A stretch of DNA of 9,950 nt from Gemmatimonadota bacterium (GCA_025361465.1 JANYAG010000136.1:1-9950), one strand, 5' to 3'; positions 1 to 6,369 are shown, counted from the first letter of the stretch. Notes: generated from the sequence alone by a model not told the origin. Program-made: numbers and translations.

Positions 1-19
1 CACTTCCGCTTCGGCTGGA

Positions 20-433
20 TCAGGGTTGGGCGCTCCCGATCACCATACCGATCACCGCGCCGTACATCAGGTGGCCGACGAGGCTCCCCATCGCGACGGG
101 CACCGAGCCAGAGAAGAACCCCATCCCCATCATCGGCATGACCGCCACCTGGGCCATGAGCCAGGGGGCCACGGCGAAGAGCGCGCCGCGTATCGGGGCC
201 GGGCCGGGGAGCCGCGTGTTGGCGACGCTCGCGAACAGGGTGGCCAGGACAACGCCGATCATCAGGTGCGCCATCCACCCGAAGATGGCGCCATGGCCCA
301 TCTGCATGGCGAGCATGTCGGCCGGGTTCATCTTCATCAGCCCCATCATTGGGGCAACGAACAGCCCTACTCCTGTCATGACCAGGGTGCCCGCAATCCC
401 CGCGCCGATCACCTTCGTGTAGTTCAGTCGCAT
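20..433 (-). CDS. Methionine-rich four-helix membrane protein, function unknown
   Basis: A 137-residue integral membrane protein with four hydrophobic segments at about residues 7-30, 50-70, 82-104 and 113-134. The start at 433 was chosen because GGAGG lies 8 bases upstream (TTGGAGGCAGGCATCATG); the reading frame stays open further up, but that part is polar, has no ribosome site and runs into the divergent sigma gene. About 14% of residues are Met (19 of 137), in clusters at 29-45 and 99-104. Two histidines stand inside helices in the contexts GWMAH (His56) and GHLMYG (His121). The C-terminal half is clearly homologous to the membrane protein at 6917-7360, sharing a GxGFFS motif and GSLxGHLxYG. 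I do not know a biochemical function. Met clusters can bind copper in other proteins, but that is only an inference here. It is divergent from the sigma factor gene. Confidence 0.85.
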   Translation of the reverse strand: MRLNYTKVIGAGIAGTLVMTGVGLFVAPMMGLMKMNPADMLAMQMGHGAIFGWMAHLMIGVVLATLFASVANTRLPGPAPIRGALFAVAPWLMAQVAVMPMMGMGFFSGSVPVAMGSLVGHLMYGAVIGMVIGSAQP

Positions 434-461
434 GATGCCTGCCTCCAATGTGAATGATGAG

Positions 462-476
462 GGCCGTCCGACGGCC
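462..476. promoter_or_regulatory. Perfect 15-bp palindrome in the divergent intergenic region
   Basis: GGCCGTCCGACGGCC is a perfect inverted repeat (7-bp arms around one central base) in the 118-bp gap between the membrane protein start (433) and the sigma factor start (552). Its position, about 30 bases upstream of the minus-strand start codon, would suit a repressor or activator site or a short hairpin in the 5' leader. No regulator can be named from sequence, and in GC-rich DNA such palindromes arise by chance. Confidence 0.35.
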
Positions 477-551
477 TGATCCTCCCGGCTACTGGAGTTA
501 TTGTTCCGCGGTGCCCCTTCATTACACGGTCCTTGGCGTTCCGAGTTGGCG

Positions 552-1145
552 ATGAGAGAAGACGCCTCGCGCACCGCGGCGGTCCGGCGCGGCGACACTG
601 CGGAGTTCGCGGTCATCATTCATGACGTGCTGCCGGGGCTGCTCCGGGCGGCACGAGCCGCTGGACTCTCCGAGGACCGGGTTGAGGACACCGTCCATGC
701 CAGCGTGCTGATCTTTCTCCGGCGGCATGCCGACTTCGACGGCCGAGCCAGGGTTTCGACCTGGATTCATGGCATCCTGCTGCACAAGATCGCCGAAGAG
801 CGTCGGATCCTCCGCCGCGACGAGGCGCGGGAGGACATCGATGAAGTGGTCGAGTCGCGGTTCGACGCTGATGGCAGCTGGTTGCGCCCTCCGCGGGGCC
901 CGGGCGACGACCTTGCACGGGGCGACATCGAGCGATTAGTGCGGGGGTGTCTTGAGGGGGTGCCCGATCGCCAGCGCCTGGCTTTTGAGCTGCGGGAGGT
1001 GGAAGGCTTCGAGACCGAAGAGGTCTGTAAGATTCTCGAGGTGTCAAGCAATAACCTCGGAGTGCTTCTCTTTCGGGCGCGGAGCCGATTGCGAGAATGT
1101 CTGGAATCGAAAGGTATCGAGGGATCCGCTGATGCTCGCCTGTAA
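552..1145 (+). CDS. ECF-type RNA polymerase sigma factor (sigma-70 family)
   Basis: A 197-residue extracytoplasmic-function sigma factor, which directs RNA polymerase to a small regulon. Region 2 spans about residues 14-90, with the typical TWIHGILLHKIAEERR segment (70-85) for -10 recognition and melting. Region 4 spans about 133-186, with the helix-turn-helix around 153-180 (GFETEEVCKILEVSSNNLG, then LLFRARSRLRECLE) for -35 recognition. Between them is an acidic linker instead of regions 1.1 and 3, as expected for ECF factors. The ATG at 552 fits the family length but has only a weak ribosome site; a TTG at 501 would add 17 unconserved residues, so the start is uncertain. Its end overlaps the downstream anti-sigma start by 14 bases, so the two are probably translationally coupled. 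The signal it responds to is not visible. Confidence 0.93.
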   Translation: MREDASRTAAVRRGDTAEFAVIIHDVLPGLLRAARAAGLSEDRVEDTVHASVLIFLRRHADFDGRARVSTWIHGILLHKIAEERRILRRDEAREDIDEVVESRFDADGSWLRPPRGPGDDLARGDIERLVRGCLEGVPDRQRLAFELREVEGFETEEVCKILEVSSNNLGVLLFRARSRLRECLESKGIEGSADARL

Positions 1146-1404
1146 CGAAGTGACCCGACTCTGGGCCAGCGATGCGATTCGTACCGCACCGCTGTCGCGA
1201 CGGCTCGCCGTGCGGTTCCATCTGATGATGTGTGAACACTGTCGTCGCTACGTCCGCGAACTCGCGCTCATCGGCGCGGCCGCGCGATCCAGTGCTGGAG
1301 ATGCTGCCGGGAGCACGACCGCAATCTCGAATCTCGAGCGACGGCTGCTCGACCAGATTCGACGACCGGACTCCCGGTCCGATGGTGGTTCGAACGCTCC
1401 CTGA
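1132..1404 (+). CDS. Small soluble zinc-finger anti-sigma factor
   Basis: A 90-residue protein beginning inside the end of the sigma gene. It carries the zinc-binding anti-sigma signature: His30-x3-Cys34-x2-Cys37, with Cys4 placed to be the fourth ligand (zf-HC2/ZAS family). Such proteins bind their cognate ECF sigma factor and keep it off RNA polymerase until a signal releases it. No hydrophobic segment long enough to cross the membrane is present, so it should be cytoplasmic, unlike many ZAS proteins that have a membrane anchor and periplasmic sensor. That makes a redox or metal signal acting directly on the Cys/His zinc site plausible, as in the RsrA type, but this is inference. The C-terminal 35 residues are polar and Ser/Arg-rich with no recognisable domain. 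Confidence 0.85.
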   Translation: MLACNEVTRLWASDAIRTAPLSRRLAVRFHLMMCEHCRRYVRELALIGAAARSSAGDAAGSTTAISNLERRLLDQIRRPDSRSDGGSNAP

Positions 1405-1462
1405 TCGTGAGAAGCGGTCCGTCTTGCACTTCTGAGGTCCAGTTCGTGCCCGCCAACGAAAG

Positions 1463-1491
1463 ACCCCGCCCGACCGAAGTCGTGGCGGGGT
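1463..1491. terminator. Bidirectional intrinsic terminator with UUCG-type loop
   Basis: The stem ACCCCGCC-CGAC pairs with GTCG-T-GGCGGGGT, giving 12 pairs with a single bulged T at 1483. On the plus strand the loop is CGAA and the stem is followed by TTTCGTGTT, placing it 60 bases after the anti-sigma stop. On the minus strand the loop reads TTCG, an exceptionally stable tetraloop, and is followed by CTTTCGTT, placing it 15 bases after the 3' end of the tRNA. It can therefore end both converging transcripts. Confidence 0.85.
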
Positions 1492-1505
1492 TTCGTGTTG
1501 CGGCA

Positions 1506-1579
1506 TGGGCCCGGCGAGATTCGAACTCGCGACCTCTTGCTCCGGAGGCAAGCGCTCTATCCAGCTGAGCTACGGACCC
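1506..1579 (-). tRNA. tRNA-Arg (anticodon CCG)
   Basis: A complete cloverleaf reads on the minus strand. The acceptor arm GGGTCCG pairs with CGGGCCC (one G-T pair), the D stem is GCTC/GAGC, and the anticodon stem is CTTGC/GCAAG with the seven-base loop CTCCGGA, giving anticodon CCG, which reads the arginine codon CGG. A five-base variable region AGGTC is followed by the T stem GCGAG/CTCGC with loop TTCGAAT. The discriminator base is A at 1506. CCA is not encoded. An AT-rich CATATT lies about 15 bases upstream of the 5' end and could be a -10 box, but no convincing -35 is seen. Confidence 0.97.
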
Positions 1580-1693
1580 GCAGTCGGGGGCCAAATATGC
1601 CCGGCCACCCAGCGGAGCGCCACCGGCCGCCGATCCCGGCGGGTCATGCGCCGGGGATTCGGCTGACCACGTCAGGTCTCTTGGGCCGGCGAG

Positions 1694-2146
1694 CTACCCC
1701 AGGCACCCCGCTCCCGCCGAGTACTTCGCGTGCTGTCCGGGGGTGAGCAGGAAGGTGTCGCCACGCACGTCGACGCCGTCCAGCCGCTGGTAGAATCCCC
1801 ACCGCCCCCAGGTGCCATGGTGATCGAGCACCTCGAGCACCACGCGCATGGTGTCGCCAACGAGGCTGCCGGAGATGCGCGCCGGCAGGATCGTCCCCGA
1901 CGCCAACAAGGGCCCCACGTTGACGGTCCCCCGGGCGCTGAAGGTGCCATCGGGGCCCACGAACACCGGTCCGCTGAAATTCTCGAGCTCGCACTGCGTG
2001 CGCATGACGAGGCTGCTCGTGGTGGCGGTCAATTCCATCGACTCGCCGCCCCAGAGTCCGTCAAGGCGGGACTCACGGGAGAGGAGATCGTTGTTGCAGG
2101 CGAGGATCAGCGCAGCGGCAAGGGCGGGGAGGAAGTTCCTGCGCAT
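1694..2146 (-). CDS. Small beta-rich lipoprotein, conserved family of unknown function
   Basis: A 150-residue exported lipoprotein. The N-terminus is a short positive region followed by a hydrophobic stretch ending in the lipobox LILAC, with lipid-modified Cys17. The mature part is rich in beta-forming residues. It contains a GLWGGE motif (30-35), then alternating beta segments with Gly-rich turns (PDGTFSARGTV 65-75, GDTMRVVLEV 97-106). This pattern resembles a small secreted family I recall from many bacteria, with W-G-G near the start and an F.C..G..D..G.F..GT pattern, whose function is not known. Cys52 and Cys148 could form a disulfide in the periplasm. No strong Shine-Dalgarno precedes the ATG. 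It is divergently oriented to the lipoprotein at 2351, and the 114 bases between its stop and the tRNA hold no gene. Confidence 0.8.
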   Translation of the reverse strand: MRRNFLPALAAALILACNNDLLSRESRLDGLWGGESMELTATTSSLVMRTQCELENFSGPVFVGPDGTFSARGTVNVGPLLASGTILPARISGSLVGDTMRVVLEVLDHHGTWGRWGFYQRLDGVDVRGDTFLLTPGQHAKYSAGAGCLG

Positions 2147-2350
2147 GGCAATGCTCGTGTCGTCGGGAAGCCCAGATGTGATTCTCGAAAGCTAACCAAC
2201 CGATACTCCTGAAGAGGGCGAATCGAGCTGTGGCCCCGGCGCCACACGGTAGGAATCCGGAGAAACCGTCCCCCGGTCCGCATTGTGTGCCGGAACCCCT
2301 CGGGGTCGTCACCCCATAGTTCGCCCTCACGATCCTTCCAGGAGCCCGTC

Positions 2351-3139
2351 ATGCGCCCCCTACTCAACGCGACAACTGCGATTGTCCTCGTGCTCGCTGC
2401 CGCGGGCTGTTCCAGCAGTACCCTCCCTTCGGGCTCGACCACCACCGGTCGACTCAGCTTCCAGCTTTCGACCACACCGAAGAGTGCCGGCGCCTCGGTG
2501 GTCAACGCCGATATCACGGTGCTGCAGGGCAGTGATGTCCTGATCATTACGGATGTGCAACTGGTTGCACGGAAGATCAAGCTCGAGCGATTGAACGGCA
2601 GCTGCCCGACGCCGGTAGTCACCTCGCCGGATAGCTCAAGCCGGGATGGCGACTCCGAGGATACGCCTGAGTGCCCGAACCTGAAGCTCGGCCCGCTCCT
2701 GCTCGATCCGCCACTGGCAGCCGGCGTCCAGTCCACCTTCTCGGTGGACCTGCCCCCGGGCAGCTACCACAAGCTCGAGATGCAGATTCACAAGCCAACC
2801 TCGAGCTCCAACGATGCTGCGTTCCTCGCGGCCAACCCGGCATTCACGGGCGTCAGCATCAAGGTGACGGGGACCTTCAACGGCACGCCGTTCACCTTTG
2901 CGACCGACGTGACGGCCGAGGTGGAGACGGAGTTCACCGCGCCGGTCGTCGTCACGGTGGGAGGGACCACCAGTCTCACCCTGCAGCTGGATGTGCGCGG
3001 CTGGTTCCTCGCGCAGAGTGGCGGCGCGCTGCTGAACCCGGCCACGCTGTCGCAACAGAATCGCCAGCTGGTGGAACAGAACATCAGGAGTTCGTTCCAC
3101 GCCTTCGAAGACGAGAATCACGACGGTCGGCAGGACTGA
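2351..3139 (+). CDS. Lipoprotein of unknown function
   Basis: A 262-residue lipoprotein. AGGAG lies 7 bases before the ATG, which fixes the start. The signal peptide ends in the lipobox LAAAGC with Cys20, followed by a Ser/Thr-rich linker to about residue 33. The mature protein is a beta-rich domain with conserved-looking stretches: GRLSFQL (33-39), a segment ITDVQLVARKIKLER (66-80), LKLGPLLLDPPL (111-122), an LPPGSYHKLEMQIHKP region (134-149) and VTGTFNGTPFTF (172-183). The middle resembles DUF4382-like secreted domains and similar Gemmatimonadota proteins that I recall, but the match is only by eye. The last nine residues, DENHDGRQD, look like an acidic calcium-binding loop (D-x-N-x-D-G). 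Cys85 and Cys108 flank an acidic loop and may pair. It converges on the toxin gene with only 9 bases between stop codons. Confidence 0.85.
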   Translation: MRPLLNATTAIVLVLAAAGCSSSTLPSGSTTTGRLSFQLSTTPKSAGASVVNADITVLQGSDVLIITDVQLVARKIKLERLNGSCPTPVVTSPDSSSRDGDSEDTPECPNLKLGPLLLDPPLAAGVQSTFSVDLPPGSYHKLEMQIHKPTSSSNDAAFLAANPAFTGVSIKVTGTFNGTPFTFATDVTAEVETEFTAPVVVTVGGTTSLTLQLDVRGWFLAQSGGALLNPATLSQQNRQLVEQNIRSSFHAFEDENHDGRQD

Positions 3140-3148
3140 ACGCCGCGA

Positions 3149-3568
3149 CTAGCGGGCCCGCTTCCGCCTGGGCTTGGGCGTGTTCTTCCTGAGCCAGGCG
3201 GCGAGTTCCTTCTCCGAAACGCTCCCCTCGGCCACCCCGACCATGATATGGACCGTCTCGGCTTCGTCGGCTGAGAGCTCCACTTCGTTGAGGCCGAGAA
3301 AGGTGTACATCGCCTGGAATCCCGTGCGCTTGTTCCCGTCGCTAAACGCGTGGTTCTTCGCCAGCCCGAAGCCGTAGGAAGCCGCGCACCCGAAGAGATC
3401 CGTGGCCTCACCGTACATCCAGCGGTTCTGGGGGCGCGCGAGTGCCGATTCGAACAGGCCATCATCCCGCAGGCCCGCCAACCCTCCGTGCTGGGCAAGG
3501 ATGTCCTCGTGGATGGCGAGCACGATCCGTTTGTCGAGCCAGACAGGCTCCTTGGGTGCCTTGGTCAT
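3149..3568 (-). CDS. Death-on-curing (Doc/Fic family) toxin
   Basis: A 139-residue Fic-fold protein of the Doc type. The catalytic motif HAFSDGNKRT spans residues 73-82, with catalytic His73, Phe75, Asp77 and the Asn79-Lys80-Arg81 anion-binding nest. The Lys in NKR rather than Gly is the Doc-type variant. Doc of phage P1 is a kinase that phosphorylates and inactivates elongation factor EF-Tu, and this protein likely does the same. Other family features are the early LDKRIVLAIHEDILAQHGG helix, G-x-R-D-x-G-L-F-E-S-A (32-42) and a RPQNRWMYG segment. The Lys/Arg-rich tail is not needed for the fold. It begins 14 bases after the antitoxin stop, a typical toxin-second operon. The ATG at 3568 has only a poor ribosome site, so translation probably depends on coupling. 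Confidence 0.93.
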   Translation of the reverse strand: MTKAPKEPVWLDKRIVLAIHEDILAQHGGLAGLRDDGLFESALARPQNRWMYGEATDLFGCAASYGFGLAKNHAFSDGNKRTGFQAMYTFLGLNEVELSADEAETVHIMVGVAEGSVSEKELAAWLRKNTPKPRRKRAR

Positions 3569-3582
3569 CGTCTTGGCCCCGG

Positions 3583-3816
3583 TCAGCGCTTCGAAAGTTC
3601 GCGCATCGCGTTCCGGTACTTCTTGGCCCCCTTCCGGTAAACGGACATGGCCTTGTCGAAGACCGGGTCAAAGGCGGTGACGAGGATCCCGTCCGCCGTC
3701 TCCTGCAGCAGGATCCTGTCGCCCGGGGCGAGGTCGTAGCGCTCGAGCGTTTCCTTCGGAATGGTGACGCCGGCAGAATTGCCGATCGGGCGGATGACGG
3801 TCTCGCGGACGCGCAT
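3583..3816 (-). CDS. AbrB/MazE-like antitoxin
   Basis: A 77-residue protein with a SpoVT/AbrB swapped-hairpin DNA-binding domain at about residues 4-48 (IRPIGNSAGVTIPKETLERY, then LAPGDRILLQE). The C-terminal 28 residues are basic and helical and would be the part that binds and neutralises the toxin. Antitoxins of this type bind the toxin in the cytoplasm and repress their own promoter with it as co-repressor. The gene lies immediately upstream of the Doc toxin. The classical Doc partner is Phd, which has a different fold, so this is a mixed pairing, although AbrB-Doc pairs are known. A palindromic element lies 18-39 bases upstream of the start. No good Shine-Dalgarno precedes the ATG. Confidence 0.9.
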   Translation of the reverse strand: MRVRETVIRPIGNSAGVTIPKETLERYDLAPGDRILLQETADGILVTAFDPVFDKAMSVYRKGAKKYRNAMRELSKR

Positions 3817-3833
3817 GACAGGTCGCTGGTGGA

Positions 3834-3855
3834 GGTTATAACAATGGTACTAACC
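3834..3855 (-). promoter_or_regulatory. Putative antitoxin promoter/operator (palindromic)
   Basis: The 65-base gap upstream of the antitoxin holds an interrupted inverted repeat with arms GGTTA and TAACC at its ends, containing the perfect 8-bp palindrome GTTATAAC (3835-3842). Read on the minus strand, TATAAC (3840-3835) matches a -10 box in 5 of 6 positions. At 17 bp upstream only the weak -35-like CTGGAA is found. An overlap of palindrome and -10 box is what autoregulation by an AbrB-type antitoxin would need. The region is strikingly AT-rich against the surrounding GC-rich DNA. Confidence 0.45.
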
Positions 3856-3881
3856 CCTTCCAGCCCTCGCAAGGAGCGCAC

Positions 3882-4823
3882 TTAACGCGCGACCACCACC
3901 AGCCCGAGCGGCACGCGGCGCAGCCCCTTCCAGCGATGTACCGTCGCCCGGTCACGAATCAGCAGCTGGCTCGAGATGCCGCCGTCGAGCATCACCGCCA
4001 CACGGGCCCCCAGCGCACCCATCACCGCGGCCATCTCGGGTGTGGTCAACCCGAAGGGAAGGAAGTCGAGCACGCCGCCGGCGCCATCGAACCGCGTGAT
4101 CGCGATGAGGATCGACCCGTCGGCCAGCTGACCAATCGCAGCTCGGGCATCACGGTGGGCGAGATCCACCCCGCGGTCCTCGCGGCGCAACGGCGGTGGA
4201 ACATCACCCCCGGTCAGCAGGGCGGGGTAGGACTGGAAAGCGGCGACCGCTCCACGCCGGGTGGCAGGATCGCCCAGCGAATCGCCAGGAATCCAGCGCA
4301 CCCCACCATCCGAATCGAAGGCCACACCAACGGAGAGCGGTCCCACGCCGGGACGGAGATACTCGTGACCATCGAGCACTACCCACCCCCAGGGCAGTGT
4401 TCGCGGAAATTGCCCAACGTTGACGGCGACGAGCGCCGTCGAGCGCGCCCGCTCAACCGCCCACGCCGGCTGGGCGCCATGATCCTGGAAGGCGGTATCG
4501 ATCCGGAATCGCACGACCCGCGGATCAATCCGCGCGACAATGACGCGAATGCGCCACGCCTCTTCCCGACCGGCGATCCGGATGTCGGTCCATTGAACTC
4601 CGGGTGCCGCCATGCGCCACTGCAACGCACGCGCTACCACCGGCAGCGGACCGTTCCACCGATCCGGTGCCGCGGAGGAATTCCACCACTCAACCCACTG
4701 TCCGCCGCTCCATACCCTCAGCGTCGACGCCGGCAGCACCCCTGATTGCGGGAAGTGGTCCCCCGAGCCCCACAGGCTCAGGCAGGCCACCAGGCAGCCC
4801 CACTCGCGCAACTTCAGTAACAC
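3882..4823 (-). CDS. Phosphodiester glycosidase (NAGPA-like domain) family protein
   Basis: A 313-residue protein with the NAGPA-type domain known from the lysosomal phosphodiester alpha-GlcNAcase and from bacterial exported homologues. Motifs in order: LVAVNVGQF (131-139, replacing the usual A-V-N-G-G-F-F), the HRDARAAIGQLADGSILI core (223-240), GLTTPEMA (258-265) and LGARVAVMLDGGISSQLL (271-288), which carries the family's most conserved D-G-G-x-S-S. The substrate in bacteria is generally unknown; exopolysaccharide or cell-wall sugar phosphodiesters are guesses. It starts with GTG at 4823 inside the end of the previous gene (10-base overlap), so translation is probably coupled. The N-terminus is hydrophobic (residues 9-19) with a possible short lipobox LVAC at 11-14, so export is likely but the type of signal is unclear. 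Confidence 0.85.
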   Translation of the reverse strand: MLLKLREWGCLVACLSLWGSGDHFPQSGVLPASTLRVWSGGQWVEWWNSSAAPDRWNGPLPVVARALQWRMAAPGVQWTDIRIAGREEAWRIRVIVARIDPRVVRFRIDTAFQDHGAQPAWAVERARSTALVAVNVGQFPRTLPWGWVVLDGHEYLRPGVGPLSVGVAFDSDGGVRWIPGDSLGDPATRRGAVAAFQSYPALLTGGDVPPPLRREDRGVDLAHRDARAAIGQLADGSILIAITRFDGAGGVLDFLPFGLTTPEMAAVMGALGARVAVMLDGGISSQLLIRDRATVHRWKGLRRVPLGLVVVAR

Positions 4824-5698
4824 AATCCCTTGAGATCCGCCTCACGCTGCTTCAGTGCGTCGAGTTCCCCCGCCGTGAATCCGGCCTGCCTCGATTTGGC
4901 GGCGAGCCGCTGCATGTAGTACTCGATCCGCTCGCACGCCATCGCCAGCTGCTTGGAGTTCAGCCCGCTTCCTTCCTGCTCGGCCCTCGAGGCGGCTACC
5001 TCGGCGTTGCGAATCTGGTCGTTCAGCTGGTCGATCTGGTCCTGGAGCGAGGTGGCCTGCGCGACCACCGCCGGAGCGTCCTTGGGCGAGCCGCACTTCC
5101 GGTCCGCCGCGAGGGAGTCTGTGCGCGTGGGTTCCATCATGGCAGCTGTCTGCATCGTGAGCTTGCGCACCTGCGCCGTGTCTCCCTGGGCGTACGCCTT
5201 CTGGATGGCGGCACCAAGGTCGGTCATCTTCTGGATCACGTCGGGATCGCTCAGCGCCGTCGCCTGGAAATTCTCGGCGATTCGCTTCTGGGCAAGGTGC
5301 AGAACGGAATCGCGGCACGACTTGATCGCGTCTTTCTTGGTGTCCCAGGCGTCGAACACCTTGCTGTTCTTGTCGCGCAACTGGCTCAACTGGTCACTCA
5401 GGGCGTCCTTCTTCTCGCGGAGCGCAATCGCCCCGCTCGGGCCGGTGGCGCTCTTCTTCCCCGCCTGCTTCCCGGCGATCACCTTGCCGAGCCGCTCGGG
5501 GGTCAACTCGAGGATGATGTTGTCGAATGCGACATTTTCGCCGGCGGGCCGAACGGCCTGCTCCTGCCCAGCGGCCGCCGAGGCAATCTTCTTCTTGATG
5601 AGCCCACCGATCTGGGCGGATGCTGACTTCGGCAGCAAGGCAACGGTCGAGAGGGTGAGTGCCATGACGGCAGTGCGGCGCAGGCTGGCGCAGGTCAT
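4814..5698 (-). CDS. Secreted coiled-coil protein of unknown function
   Basis: A 294-residue protein. The start at 5698 is supported by GGAGG 9 bases upstream and by a clean Sec signal peptide, with arginines at 7-8, a hydrophobic core at 9-22 and the cleavage site ASA-Q at 26-29. The mature protein is mostly helical and charged, with likely coiled coils at about 92-118 (ALREKKDALSDQLSQLRDKN) and 213-240 (AQATSLQDQIDQLNDQIRNA), and a final helix to the C-terminal LKGLCY. Four cysteines (128, 202, 255, 293) could form disulfides in the periplasm. I recognise no enzymatic domain. It lies 55 bases after the PCu(A)C-like gene, and its stop overlaps the next gene, so it belongs to the same transcription unit. 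A periplasmic structural or chaperone-like role is possible but not shown. Confidence 0.82.
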   Translation of the reverse strand: MTCASLRRTAVMALTLSTVALLPKSASAQIGGLIKKKIASAAAGQEQAVRPAGENVAFDNIILELTPERLGKVIAGKQAGKKSATGPSGAIALREKKDALSDQLSQLRDKNSKVFDAWDTKKDAIKSCRDSVLHLAQKRIAENFQATALSDPDVIQKMTDLGAAIQKAYAQGDTAQVRKLTMQTAAMMEPTRTDSLAADRKCGSPKDAPAVVAQATSLQDQIDQLNDQIRNAEVAASRAEQEGSGLNSKQLAMACERIEYYMQRLAAKSRQAGFTAGELDALKQREADLKGLCY

Positions 5699-5753
5699 TT
5701 CCGGGATCCTCCCTGGTTCGGTCGAGGCGGGCGAGCGGCGGAGCGCCTGACGG

Positions 5754-6290
5754 TCATGGGCTGAGGCTGTCGCCACGCAAGGCGTCAAACTGAGTATAGC
5801 TGACCACCCGGGCGTTCACCGAAATTCGGCCGCCCCTGGCGAGCACGAGCACCAGTGGTACCTGGTCTCCCGCGACGAACGCCCGGCTGAGCCCCTCGAA
5901 CATGAAGTGGGTGCCGCCTGGGGCCATGCGGGTGACACTGTGCGGCGGCAGCACCATCGCCTCCATGGCCATCATGCCGCCGTGCTCCATCGAGCCATGC
6001 AGCGTCCCCACCCGGGCGAGTGGCGACTCGACGGCCCGGATTGTGTCTGCGAGGTCGCCTTCATTCGCGATCGTGAGGTAGGCGGCCATCGACGCCGAAT
6101 CGGGCTTGTTCCGGGTGACGATCGGTTCGGGGATCACGACGCGGCTCAAAACCAGCAAACCGGCGCGGGTCTTCGGAAGGTCCAACCCGCCGCATCCGGC
6201 GAAGGAAATCATCAGCAGGGAGGCGGAGACGATCACGAGGGCGAGCGCACCGACTCGATGCCGACGCGTCGGGATCCACCTGGGCTTCAT
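5754..6290 (-). CDS. PCu(A)C-like copper chaperone lipoprotein
   Basis: A 178-residue exported protein of the PCu(A)C (DUF461) family, small cupredoxin-like proteins that deliver copper to cytochrome oxidase in the periplasm. The metal-binding signature is present: His98 in TLHGSMEHGGMMAME, Met106/Met107/Met109, and His128-x-Met130 in PGGTHFMFEGL, equivalent to the family's H..M...HxM ligands. The domain starts with a beta strand containing AAYLTIANEGD (69-79), the usual place of the Y-x-x-I-x-N motif. The N-terminus is a long signal with basic residues (MKPRWIPTRRHR), a hydrophobic stretch and the lipobox-like FAGC with Cys33, so it is probably a membrane-anchored lipoprotein. GAGG lies 7 bases before the ATG. 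It follows the cytochrome c gene by 79 bases, which fits a respiratory role. Confidence 0.9.
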   Translation of the reverse strand: MKPRWIPTRRHRVGALALVIVSASLLMISFAGCGGLDLPKTRAGLLVLSRVVIPEPIVTRNKPDSASMAAYLTIANEGDLADTIRAVESPLARVGTLHGSMEHGGMMAMEAMVLPPHSVTRMAPGGTHFMFEGLSRAFVAGDQVPLVLVLARGGRISVNARVVSYTQFDALRGDSLSP

Positions 6291-6369
6291 GCGTAATCCT
6301 CTTGGCGGCGGGTGATTCGCCCAGAATGGTGGGCGTGCCGCAAATTACTCAGGAATCCGCATTGCCGTA

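Noticed and set aside
26..457. Long plus-strand open frame opposite the first membrane protein, His-rich
   Set aside because: It is antisense to a gene with a clear ribosome site and membrane helices. The His-rich composition is what the complement of Met- and Gly-codon-rich coding gives in high-GC DNA.
501..551. Upstream TTG start at 501 for the sigma factor
   Set aside because: The GGAG before it is only three bases away, and the extra 17 residues are not part of the sigma fold; the ATG at 552 gives the usual family length.
616..1551. 311-codon minus-strand open frame across sigma factor, anti-sigma and tRNA
   Set aside because: It runs antisense through two recognised genes, the terminator and part of the tRNA, with Arg/Pro-rich shadow composition and no domain.
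1592..1599. AT-rich CATATTTG (minus strand) upstream of the tRNA as a promoter -10 box
   Set aside because: The spacing to the tRNA is suitable, but no -35 box can be recognised, so it is not listed as a promoter.
1627..1642. Hairpin CCGCCG-ATCC-CGGCGG between the lipoprotein and the tRNA
   Set aside because: Its position would suit a terminator of the lipoprotein gene, but no T tract follows on either strand and the stem is short for this base composition.
3151..3162. Perfect palindrome AGCGGGCCCGCT at the end of the toxin gene, as a terminator for the convergent lipoprotein
   Set aside because: It lies within the toxin coding sequence, has no loop-forming centre and no T tract.
3936..4745. 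269-codon plus-strand open frame opposite the NAGPA-like gene
   Set aside because: The opposite strand carries conserved family motifs; this frame has only Arg/His/Pro-rich low-information sequence.
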